NCBI RefSeq assembly: GCF_014654365.1
Contig: NZ_BNAY01000014.1
Span: forward strand, 62,001-126,000
DNA length: 64,000 nucleotides
Direction: 5' to 3'
Source of the DNA: Amycolatopsis oliviviridis
GTDB lineage: Bacteria > Actinomycetota > Actinomycetes > Mycobacteriales > Pseudonocardiaceae
The notes beneath the pieces are model-generated. The model ran no database searches. It was not told where the DNA came from and was given only the letters and a program-made list of their open reading frames with translations. The position numbers and the translations under genes were made by a program. Positions within the stretch are counted from its first letter, which is position 1, and every line of letters starts with the position of its first letter. Shown here piece by piece: positions 1 to 7,190 of the stretch.

Positions 1-410
1 TTGTCACGCAGCTCGGCTGCGTCGGCCAGGGTGCGGACGACGACCACGCGCGGATGCCCGTGCGGGATACCGGAAAGCCGCCGCGGCTCGACGCCGCAGG
101 CGATGACGAGCCCGTCGTAGGGCAGTTCCTCCGCACCGGGCAGATGGACGATCTGGCGCCCCGGCTGCAGATGGGTCGCCGGGGTGTTGAACCGCCATTC
201 GGCGTCGATCTCGTCCAGCCGGGCGAGCGTCATCTCCGCCGGGTTCGTGGCGCCGGTCAGCAGCTGCTTCGACAACGCGGGCCGGTGATACGGCAGATCC
301 GGTTCGTTGCCGACGATCACCAGCTCGCCGTCGAACCGCAGTTCCCGCAGCCGTTCCGCGCAGCGCAGTCCCGCCAGTCCTCCGCCGACGACGACGATCC
401 GTTCGCTCAT
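1..410 (-). CDS. FAD-dependent ferredoxin/NAD(P)H oxidoreductase, C-terminus beyond the window
   Basis: This is the N-terminal 136 residues of a pyridine nucleotide-disulfide oxidoreductase, cut by the left window edge. The Rossmann motif VVVGGGLAGLRCAERLRE (about residues 6-23) binds FAD. The sequence YHRPALSKQLL further on is typical of ferredoxin reductases that serve P450 or dioxygenase ferredoxins. The ATG overlaps the stop codon of the preceding membrane-ferredoxin gene by four bases, so the two are translationally coupled. From this placement I infer that it passes electrons from NAD(P)H to the fused ferredoxin. The missing part would carry the NADH-binding and C-terminal reductase domains. 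Confidence 0.85.
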   Translation of the reverse strand, partial: MSERIVVVGGGLAGLRCAERLRELRFDGELVIVGNEPDLPYHRPALSKQLLTGATNPAEMTLARLDEIDAEWRFNTPATHLQPGRQIVHLPGAEELPYDGLVIACGVEPRRLSGIPHGHPRVVVVRTLADAAELRD

Positions 411-1216
411 TGTCCCGCCCCTTGCAGATGGATGGCTCGCATCGGACAGGCCCGGGCCGCGGCCTGGACCAACGGCAGCTGCTTGGCCCCCGGTTTCCGG
501 AGATAGCGCAGCTGGCCGTCCCCCTGCAGCTGGAAGACCTGCGGCGCCTCGGCCTGGCAGATGGCGTAGCTGTGGCACTTCTTGTCGTCGACCGAGATCC
601 GGACCGCTTTGATCCGGTCGGCGCCGCCGTCGAGCAGTCCCAGCCGGACCAGCGTCCGCGGCGGGAGCACCCGGAGCACGGTGAGCACGACGGCGGGGGT
701 GAGCACGGTGATCCCGCCGAGCCAGACCGTCGCGAGGTTCCCGTTCGCGGCCGCGCCGAGCCAGGAGTGGATCGCCAGCAGGCCGACCGAGAAGTAGCCG
801 AGCTGGTGGAACCGCTGCCGGCCAAGGCCCGCCACACCGCGGCGCGACGCCGCGGTGACGGAGACGGCGATGAACAGCTCCAGTCCGACGACGCCCGCCG
901 CGTGCCGCGCGAACCCGCCACCGGCGAACGGGATCAGCAACGCGAGCACGCCGAACGAATCGTCGTCGAGGAAGAGATAGGACAGGCCGTGGACGACGCC
1001 GGTGGCGAGACTGAACACCGCGAGGACGGCGTGCCCGCCGCGCAGTGCCTCGTGGCCGGTGACGCGCCTGATCCAGCCGGTGGCGCTCAGCACTCCCCAC
1101 GCCAGGGTCAGGCACATCGTCAGGTAGGCGAAGCGGGCCGAAAGCGTCGCGATGTCCCGGACTCCGCTGTCGTGCGGGGACGGGGCCGGGATGACCGCGA
1201 GGAGTGAGGCGGTCAT
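407..1216 (-). CDS. bis-haem ferric-reductase-like membrane domain fused to a P450-type ferredoxin
   Basis: The protein has 269 aa. Residues 25-195 form about six membrane segments with two histidine pairs, H62/H76 (H-X13-H) and H137/H150 (H-X12-H), the spacing used by ferric reductase/NOX proteins to hold two stacked haems. Residues 205-269 form a ferredoxin with C214, C220 and C257 followed by proline. A tyrosine (Y217) sits where a fourth cysteine would be, which is the CXX?XXC pattern of mycobacterial P450 ferredoxins. Two domains of opposite redox character are thus joined in one chain. A DUF4142 gene lies upstream and a ferredoxin reductase downstream, both with ATGA overlaps. The likely role is moving electrons between cytoplasmic NAD(P)H and membrane haem; the acceptor is unknown. 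Confidence 0.75.
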   Translation of the reverse strand: MTASLLAVIPAPSPHDSGVRDIATLSARFAYLTMCLTLAWGVLSATGWIRRVTGHEALRGGHAVLAVFSLATGVVHGLSYLFLDDDSFGVLALLIPFAGGGFARHAAGVVGLELFIAVSVTAASRRGVAGLGRQRFHQLGYFSVGLLAIHSWLGAAANGNLATVWLGGITVLTPAVVLTVLRVLPPRTLVRLGLLDGGADRIKAVRISVDDKKCHSYAICQAEAPQVFQLQGDGQLRYLRKPGAKQLPLVQAAARACPMRAIHLQGAGQ

Positions 1217-1863
1217 GCGCGCCTGCCCGGTGCGCCGAGGACCCGCACGAGGCCGAAGGTCGCTCCCCCGGCGAGCGCCACCATGAGCACGCCGAACACG
1301 ATGTCCCCGCCGTCGAGTTCGTTGCCGCCGGCGGGAACGACCATCAACGACGTCGTCTCGGCGATGCCGGTGCTTTCGAGCAGGGTCATGTGCCGCATGA
1401 CGGTGTCGACGGCGGTCTGCGCGAACGACCGCATCGCGTCGTCACGGGTGGCGGCCCGCACCTGGGAAGCGAGACCGAAGAGGCTCCCGTGCGCGGCGCG
1501 GGCGCGGTTGACGTAGAGGCGGTCGAAGCCGTCGCGAGTGGCACCGGTGATCTCGCCTGCCCAGGACAGCTGTTCCTCGGTGGGCTCGCCGGGGAGTTCG
1601 ACGCGGGCCTTCGAAGCGAGTTCGCGGACCAGGGCGTCGAGGCGGTCGTGGTCGTCGGCGAGTTTGCGGCCGACCTCCCGCACCCGTTGCGCGCTCGCGC
1701 GTTGTTCGGCCTGACGCCCGGCCGGCCCTTCCCACAAACAGGCCTGCCGTACTCGCACGAGCAGTTCTCGATCATGGGAATCGATTTCCGCGAAGGCACG
1801 GTCTGGCGTTCCGAGCCCGATCACCAAGAAGGCGATTACGACGCCGAGCAGTCGATAGATCAT
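1213..1863 (-). CDS. DUF4142 domain protein, exported and membrane anchored
   Basis: The 216-aa protein begins with a signal-like segment (MIYRLLGVVIAFLVIGL, ending near AFA). A helical DUF4142-type middle follows, with bacterioferritin-like helices rich in R, D and E, and a C-terminal hydrophobic segment (GGDIVFGVLMVALAGGATFG) then RR. I chose the ATG at 1863 because it gives a clean signal peptide; an in-frame ATG at 1908 would add 15 residues and has GAGG upstream. It is the first gene of the operon with the cytochrome/ferredoxin fusion (ATGA overlap). DUF4142 proteins have no settled function. Confidence 0.65.
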   Translation of the reverse strand: MIYRLLGVVIAFLVIGLGTPDRAFAEIDSHDRELLVRVRQACLWEGPAGRQAEQRASAQRVREVGRKLADDHDRLDALVRELASKARVELPGEPTEEQLSWAGEITGATRDGFDRLYVNRARAAHGSLFGLASQVRAATRDDAMRSFAQTAVDTVMRHMTLLESTGIAETTSLMVVPAGGNELDGGDIVFGVLMVALAGGATFGLVRVLGAPGRRA

Positions 1864-1959
1864 TTCACCCGTCCCCACGGCCGATACGCATCGAACAAAG
1901 AGCCTCACTGGGAGTACGGGAAACCGGAGCGGCCGGTTCGATCTCCACCGACAGGCGCA

Positions 1960-1977
1960 GTGTGATGTGCATCACAC
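1960..1977. promoter_or_regulatory. CRP/FNR-type palindrome
   Basis: An 18-bp palindrome with 8-base arms, GTGTGATG-TG-CATCACAC, contains TGTGA-N6-TCACA, the consensus of CRP-family regulators including the actinobacterial cAMP-binding Crp. It sits between the leftward redox operon (start 1863 or 1908) and the rightward sigma-factor gene (start 2124), so it could act on either. Distance to the redox operon is about 50-100 bp. Confidence 0.6.
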
Positions 1978-2123
1978 GACACATTTAGAACCGTTTATCG
2001 TCGCGATACGTACCGGGTCACCAATGGTAAATGAACCACTACTGCACATGGCCCACGGCGAAAGTCTGCGCTACGGTGTACGGACCCGCGAAATCCTCCA
2101 CCGCTGGGGAGGTCTGGAACTTC

Positions 2124-2678
2124 ATGGAAGCAGTGGGCAGAGAATGCCGATTCGGCGGCGAGCATCGGCCGGATGAGGTTTCCGAAGAGCTGATTTCTTT
2201 GCTGTACAAGGATTTCCGGGCGACTCTGTTCAGTCAGGTGATGTACCTGACCGGCCACGATCAGCAGTGGACCGAAGACGTCGTCCAGGAGACGCTGATC
2301 CGCGCCTGGCAGCATTCCGACACGTTGAACCGCGAGCCGGGAATGCTGCGCGGCTGGCTGCTCACGGTCGCCCGGCGGATAGTCATCGACGGCTGGCGAA
2401 ACCGGCGTGCCCGTCCGCAGGAGGTCGAGCTGGACAGTTCCGAAAACGCCGAAATAGCGGACCATACCGATCAGTCACTGTCCGCACTCGTCATTTCCGA
2501 AGCGCTACGCTATCTGGACAGCAAATATCAGGCTGTCATCTACGAGACGTATCTGACCGGGCATACCGTCCGGGAGGCGGCGGTGATATTGGGAATCCCG
2601 GAGGGAACGGTCAAATCACGGCTGTACGCGGCTATGAGGACATTGCGACGGTCGTTAGGAGAGCTGGGTTCGCGATGA
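2124..2678 (+). CDS. ECF RNA polymerase sigma factor
   Basis: This is a 184-aa sigma-70 family protein. Region 2 includes the GHDQQWTEDVVQETLIRAWQH segment that contacts core polymerase and reads the -10 element. Region 4 near the C-terminus is a helix-turn-helix (HTVREAAVILGIPEGTVKSR) that reads the -35. The ATG at 2124, behind a GGGAGG, gives a normal ECF length; the frame is open further upstream but those residues look unlike a sigma factor. The gene overlaps the next one by ATGA, and that neighbour encodes its probable anti-sigma factor. I infer control by a membrane-sensed envelope or redox signal. Confidence 0.92.
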   Translation: MEAVGRECRFGGEHRPDEVSEELISLLYKDFRATLFSQVMYLTGHDQQWTEDVVQETLIRAWQHSDTLNREPGMLRGWLLTVARRIVIDGWRNRRARPQEVELDSSENAEIADHTDQSLSALVISEALRYLDSKYQAVIYETYLTGHTVREAAVILGIPEGTVKSRLYAAMRTLRRSLGELGSR

Positions 2679-3085
2679 AGAAGCGCAGGGTGAAACACAC
2701 CGATGCGGCGGCGTACGTACTCGGTGTGCTCGACCGAGCCGAGGCGCACGCTTTCGAGAGGCATTTGAAGGGCTGCGTGCGCTGCGGGCGCCAGGTCGCG
2801 GAATTCACGTCGGTGGAAGACGCGCTGGCGAGGGCCGACCTGCGCTACCTGTCCCCCGGCGCCGTCGCCGTCCGGCGCTGCGGGCGGCCGTCGAGGATCG
2901 TGGCCAACCTCGTGGTGCTCCTGGTGGCGTGCGTCGTCGCGGCTTTGATGTCGGCGCAGCGGTCGTCCCGCCGGTACCGGCCGGTCTCGTCGGATGCGGG
3001 CATCTTGTCCCCGGCTCCTCTCGACGATGTGCCGGCCAATGGCTCCGACCAGCGATTACTCCCGTTACCGCTTACGTTCAAGTAG
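2675..3085 (+). CDS. zinc-binding anti-sigma factor with one membrane segment
   Basis: The 136-aa protein has an N-terminal anti-sigma zinc motif at about residues 28-36 (ERHLKGCVRCG; H-X3-C-X2-C), the ZAS/zf-HC2 signature. One membrane helix follows (ANLVVLLVACVVAALMSA, about residues 74-91), then a short basic and proline-containing tail. ATGA overlap with the sigma gene implies equal production. By family it holds the sigma factor inactive at the membrane. The HCC motif raises thiol-redox sensing as a possibility, as in RsrA, but no test of that can be made from sequence alone. Confidence 0.85.
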   Translation: MKKRRVKHTDAAAYVLGVLDRAEAHAFERHLKGCVRCGRQVAEFTSVEDALARADLRYLSPGAVAVRRCGRPSRIVANLVVLLVACVVAALMSAQRSSRRYRPVSSDAGILSPAPLDDVPANGSDQRLLPLPLTFK

Positions 3086-3116
3086 TCTGCCGCAAGCCGA
3101 CACGAAGGTCTCTACG

Positions 3117-5948
3117 GTGCATACCGAAGTAAATCCCGAGAGTCCCTTCGGCGGGCCTTCGGTACCGAAGCGTCCCGCCGGATTACTGGGTCGCGACAGC
3201 GAACTCGACACGATCACCGGGCAGTTCCGGGCCGCCCTCCACGGCCGCGCCACCAGCGCCGTGGTGGTCGGGGAGTTCGGCATGGGCAAGTCGTCGATGC
3301 TCGGCGCCGCCGGTGAGCTCGCGAAAGCGGCCGGGTTCACCGTCGCGATCGCCTCCGCCTCCCGGCTGGAGACACACCTGAGCGGCGGTGTCGGCCGTCA
3401 GCTGATCGAAGGGCTCACCCACGCGCCCGCCGAACCCGGCTCACCGCGGCCGCGGGTGCCGCACGCCGCCGAATCCCTGCCGGACCGCCGTCCCCGGAAC
3501 GAGCAGGAACAGACGGAGGTGCTCGACGCCTTCTTCCACACCGTCCGCCACGCCGCCGAACAGGGCCCGGTCTTCCTCGGCATCGACAACATCCACCTCG
3601 CCGACCCGTGGTCGATGCGCTGCCTCGCCTACATCCGGCATCGCGTGGAGCGGCTGCCCGTGATGGTCGTGCTGACCTCGCTGATCGGGCATCTGCAGGC
3701 AGGCGAGGTCGCCCTGCTGGAGATGTCCGGCTGCACCCCGGCGACGATCCGGCTGCGCGGGCTGCGGACGCGGCACGTCGCCGAGTTCCTCCGCGTCTCC
3801 CCCGGCCGGTTCGCCGAGGAATGCCGCGAAGTCACCGGCGGCAACCCGTATCTGCTCGGTGCGCTGCGCCGCCGTCTGGTCCCCGGGATGGACCTGGACA
3901 CCGCCGGGTCGCCGATGATCGGCGAGGTGCTGCGGGTCCGCATGCACGAGTACACCGCCGCGCCGAAGATGCTCGAAGCCGTCGCGATCCTGGGTGAGGA
4001 CGCGAGCTTCGACCTGCTGGCGCAGCTCGCGGGCGTCGACGAGATCACCGCGCTGGAGGCCATCGACACGATGGTGCGCCTGCACCTGCTGTCCAACAGC
4101 CATCAGCCGGCGCTGACCTACCGCTTCGTCCGCAACTCGGTGCTCGCCGACATGCCGCTCACCACCCGGGCGGTCACCCAGTCTCGGGCGGCGCGGCTCC
4201 TGCACGACGCGGGCGCCGCGCCGGAGCGGGTCGGCGCGCACCTCCTGGAAGCGACCGCGATCAGGATCCCTTGGGCGGTCGACGTCCTGCGGCTGGCCGC
4301 CCGGCATTCGGTGGTCGAGGGCGATCCCGCACTCTCCGTCCGGTTCCTTTCGCGGGCGCTGGAGGAACGGCTCAGCGAACGCAAGCGGATGGCGATCCTG
4401 CTCCAGCTCGCGCACGCGGAATTCCACTGTGACCCGGATTCGGCGCCGGCGAGGGTCCGTGAAGCCGTCGACCACATCGACGACCGCGAGACCGCGGCCT
4501 TCGCCGCGACGGCCATGATCCTTTCGCTGTGCTGCGGTCCGGACGCGCGGCTGGCGATCAACTCCGCGGGCCAGTTCGCCGCGCGGCTCGACGCGGGCGG
4601 CCCCGACGCCGTCTGGCCGTTGCTGTGCATGACCTATCTCGCCGAAGCGGGCAGCAGACTCGGGCCGCCGCCGGACTTCCGTGACTTCGAACAGCAGTGG
4701 GCTCCGCTGAACGACCCCGCCGCGCAACAGAGCCGGTCGGGGCTGCTCGCGCTCGACACGGTGCGGAGCGGGAAGTCCTCGGCGAACGCCGTCCGGCATT
4801 TCGGCGAGGCGTTGTCCGGCGAACAACCCGAACTGTTCGAACAGCCCTACTTCTTCACGCTCGCGACGGCCGTGCTCGCCGACGAGGCCGCGCTCACCGA
4901 CAAGCTCTGCCAGATACTCGACACCGAACGCCTGCCCTGGGACTTCCATGTGCCGAAGGGCGCCCTCGCCACGCTCGCCCGCGGGATCGCGCTGCAAGCG
5001 GGCGGCGACCTGGTCCGCGCGAGTGTCCATTACGAATCCCTGGTGCGGCAGTTCGACGAACGCGGCGCCACCAGCCGGTGCCCGATCGCGGTGCTGTGCG
5101 TGGCCAGGCTGATCGAGACCTCGGTCGACCTCGGCCGCCACGACGTCGCGAACGCCCTGCTGGACAAGATCGATTTCGGGGCCACCCAAGCACTTTTCAC
5201 GCACAACTACCTGCTCTACGCGCGCGGCAGGCTCCGGGCGGCCACCGGTGAACCCGAACTCGGTTACGAGGACCTGCGCGGCTGCGGCCGCCGTCTCGAA
5301 CACCACGGCATGCGCTTCCCCGGGTTCGCCCCCTGGCGGACGCACGCGGCCCGCACCGCGCTGACGCTCGGGCGCACGGACGCGGCGGCCCGGCTCGCCG
5401 AGGAGGAACTCGCCGCCGCGGAACGGTGGGGGACGCCGAGGATCCTGGGCGGCGCGCTGACCACGGCCGGTCTCGTCCGCGACGACGGCTTGGGCGAAGA
5501 AGCCGAACGCCTGCTCACCAAGGCCATCGACGTCCTCGGCGGATCGACCGCGAAGCTGGCGCTGGCCGAGGCCTTGACCGAACTCGGCTCGCTGCAGGCC
5601 CGGCACGGGCACGGCGAGAAGGCGATCGTGACGCTGCGGCAGGCATCGACGTCGAGCAAGCATTGCGGGGCACGGCCGCTCGCGAGGCGGGCCGCCGAGG
5701 CACTGCGCGACGCGCGGACGAGCCTGACGACGGCGAATGACAACGGGCACGGCCTCACCAAACAGGAATACCGCGTCGCGGTGATGGCGTCACAAGGTCT
5801 CACCAACCGGGAAATCGCCGAAGCGCTGCACCTGACCCGCCGCACCGTCGAACTTCATTTGTCCGGCGCGTACCGGAAACTGGAGATCACCGGACGCACC
5901 GAATTGGGTTCCGCGCTCGGCCGGTCTCAGCGCGTGGACGGTGATTGA
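3117..5948 (+). CDS. LAL-type LuxR family regulator with AAA ATPase domain
   Basis: The 943-aa protein has a Walker A motif (GEFGMGKS, residues 52-59), a Walker B-like segment (PVFLGIDNIHLAD), a long helical repeat region resembling TPRs, and a C-terminal LuxR helix-turn-helix (LTNREIAEALHLTRRTVELH). This is the layout of MalT/LAL activators, which use ATP and a ligand to switch on transcription. I chose GTG 3117: GAAGG lies nine bases upstream, and the longer frame would run back through the anti-sigma gene. It follows the sigma/anti-sigma pair by 31 bp in the same direction, so the three regulators may form one unit. Ligand and targets are unknown. Confidence 0.88.
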   Translation: MHTEVNPESPFGGPSVPKRPAGLLGRDSELDTITGQFRAALHGRATSAVVVGEFGMGKSSMLGAAGELAKAAGFTVAIASASRLETHLSGGVGRQLIEGLTHAPAEPGSPRPRVPHAAESLPDRRPRNEQEQTEVLDAFFHTVRHAAEQGPVFLGIDNIHLADPWSMRCLAYIRHRVERLPVMVVLTSLIGHLQAGEVALLEMSGCTPATIRLRGLRTRHVAEFLRVSPGRFAEECREVTGGNPYLLGALRRRLVPGMDLDTAGSPMIGEVLRVRMHEYTAAPKMLEAVAILGEDASFDLLAQLAGVDEITALEAIDTMVRLHLLSNSHQPALTYRFVRNSVLADMPLTTRAVTQSRAARLLHDAGAAPERVGAHLLEATAIRIPWAVDVLRLAARHSVVEGDPALSVRFLSRALEERLSERKRMAILLQLAHAEFHCDPDSAPARVREAVDHIDDRETAAFAATAMILSLCCGPDARLAINSAGQFAARLDAGGPDAVWPLLCMTYLAEAGSRLGPPPDFRDFEQQWAPLNDPAAQQSRSGLLALDTVRSGKSSANAVRHFGEALSGEQPELFEQPYFFTLATAVLADEAALTDKLCQILDTERLPWDFHVPKGALATLARGIALQAGGDLVRASVHYESLVRQFDERGATSRCPIAVLCVARLIETSVDLGRHDVANALLDKIDFGATQALFTHNYLLYARGRLRAATGEPELGYEDLRGCGRRLEHHGMRFPGFAPWRTHAARTALTLGRTDAAARLAEEELAAAERWGTPRILGGALTTAGLVRDDGLGEEAERLLTKAIDVLGGSTAKLALAEALTELGSLQARHGHGEKAIVTLRQASTSSKHCGARPLARRAAEALRDARTSLTTANDNGHGLTKQEYRVAVMASQGLTNREIAEALHLTRRTVELHLSGAYRKLEITGRTELGSALGRSQRVDGD

Positions 5949-5981
5949 CGGTTTCCGGGGGCGGCGGGTTCACTCCGCGAC

Positions 5982-7109
5982 ATGCCGGGAATCGAATCCG
6001 AACCACTCAAATTCGCCTATTGGGTCCCCAATGTGAGCGGCGGCCTGGTCACCAGCGACATCGAGCAGCGCACCGACTGGGGATACGAGTACAACCGGGA
6101 TCTCGCCGTCCTCGCCGAGAACAGCGGGTTCGAATACGCGCTGAGCCAGGTCCGCTACACGGCCAGCTACGGGGCCGCCTACCAGCACGAATCGACCGGT
6201 TTCAGCCTCGCGCTGCTGCTCGCGACGCAGCGGCTGAAGGTGATCGCGGCGATCCATCCGGGACTGTGGCATCCCGGGGTGCTCGCGAAGTTCATCGCCA
6301 GCGCGGACGTGATCTCCGGCGGGCGCGCGGCGGTCAACGTGGTCAGCGGCTGGTTCAAGGACGAATTCACGAACCTCGGTGAACCGTGGCTGGAACACGA
6401 CGAACGGTACCGTCGTTCGGAAGAGTTCATTCGCGTACTGAAGGAACTCTGGACGAACGACCACGCCGAATTCGCCGGTGATTTCTATCGGATCCACGAT
6501 TTCGACATCAAACCCAAACCGGTCGGGCGGCCGCATCCGGAGATCTTCCAGGGCGGCAACTCCACCGCGGCGCGGAAGCTCGCGGGCCGGGTCTCCGACT
6601 GGTACTTCAGCAACGGCAAGGACTTCGACGGGTTCAGCGAGCAGGTCGAGGAGGTCCGCGGGTACGCGGCCGAGAACGACCACGCCGTCCGCTTCGGGCT
6701 CAACGGTTTCGTGATCGCCCGGGAGACCGAAAGCGAAGCGAAGGCCGTGCTGCGCGAGATCGTCGAGAAGGCGAACACCGACGCCGTCGAAGGTTTCCGC
6801 AACGCCGTCAAGCAGGCGGGAGGCTCCACTTCGGACAGGAAGGGGATGTGGGCCGACTCGGAGTTCAAGGATCTGGTGCAGTACAACGACGGCTTCCGCA
6901 CCGGGCTGATCGGCACGCCGGAGCAGATCGCGGACCGGGCCATCGAGTACAAGAAGCGCGGGGCGAATCTGCTGTTGCTCGGTTTCCTGCACTACCTGGA
7001 GGACGTCGAGTACTTCGGGAAGCACGTGCTGCCGGTGATCCGGGCGAAGGAGGCGGACCTGGAACGGGGCGCCGCCACCCCGGAGCCCCTGGTCACTTCC
7101 ACTCCCTGA
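5982..7109 (+). CDS. sfnG: FMNH2-dependent dimethylsulfone monooxygenase
   Basis: The 375-aa protein is a bacterial-luciferase-fold flavin monooxygenase. FAYWVPNVSGGLV near the N-terminus and RTDWGYEYN just after it, with VNVVSGWFKDEFT and EPWLEHDERYRRSEEFI further on, closely match SfnG sequences as I remember them. SfnG oxidises dimethylsulfone to methanesulfinate using reduced FMN, a step in scavenging sulfur from organosulfur compounds. No flavin reductase or sulfonate transporter gene is next to it here, so the FMNH2 source must be elsewhere. The ATG at 5982 comes 33 bp after the LAL gene in the same direction; co-transcription is possible but no functional link is evident. SsuD-type alkanesulfonate monooxygenase is the nearest alternative. 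Confidence 0.85.
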   Translation: MPGIESEPLKFAYWVPNVSGGLVTSDIEQRTDWGYEYNRDLAVLAENSGFEYALSQVRYTASYGAAYQHESTGFSLALLLATQRLKVIAAIHPGLWHPGVLAKFIASADVISGGRAAVNVVSGWFKDEFTNLGEPWLEHDERYRRSEEFIRVLKELWTNDHAEFAGDFYRIHDFDIKPKPVGRPHPEIFQGGNSTAARKLAGRVSDWYFSNGKDFDGFSEQVEEVRGYAAENDHAVRFGLNGFVIARETESEAKAVLREIVEKANTDAVEGFRNAVKQAGGSTSDRKGMWADSEFKDLVQYNDGFRTGLIGTPEQIADRAIEYKKRGANLLLLGFLHYLEDVEYFGKHVLPVIRAKEADLERGAATPEPLVTSTP

Positions 7110-7119
7110 TCCCTGAAAC

Positions 7120-7182
7120 GCATTTCGTCCTCTGGATGCGGTCTTTGCGCGAGGCAACTACCGCATCCAGAGGACGAAATGC
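7120..7182. terminator. family A palindrome between convergent genes
   Basis: Perfect 23-bp arms (left begins GCATTTCGTCCTCTGGATGC, right ends ATCCAGAGGACGAAATGC) flank a 17-base centre that is itself partly complementary. It starts 11 bp after sfnG and ends 9 bp before the stop codon of the opposing gene. No T-run follows either side. A bidirectional terminator is the natural reading; four more copies of the same sequence occur in the window (32996, 47703, 49866, 62653). Confidence 0.8.
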
Positions 7183-7190
7183 ATGGGTGC

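Noticed and set aside
2031..2123. Longer N-terminus for the sigma factor (ATG 2031)
   Set aside because: The 31 added residues resemble no sigma region, and a GGGAGG site stands before ATG 2124.
3441..5750. 769-codon open frame on the minus strand opposite the LAL regulator
   Set aside because: It has arginine- and glycine-rich low-quality composition typical of a shadow frame in high-GC DNA, no motif, and it opposes a clear regulator gene.
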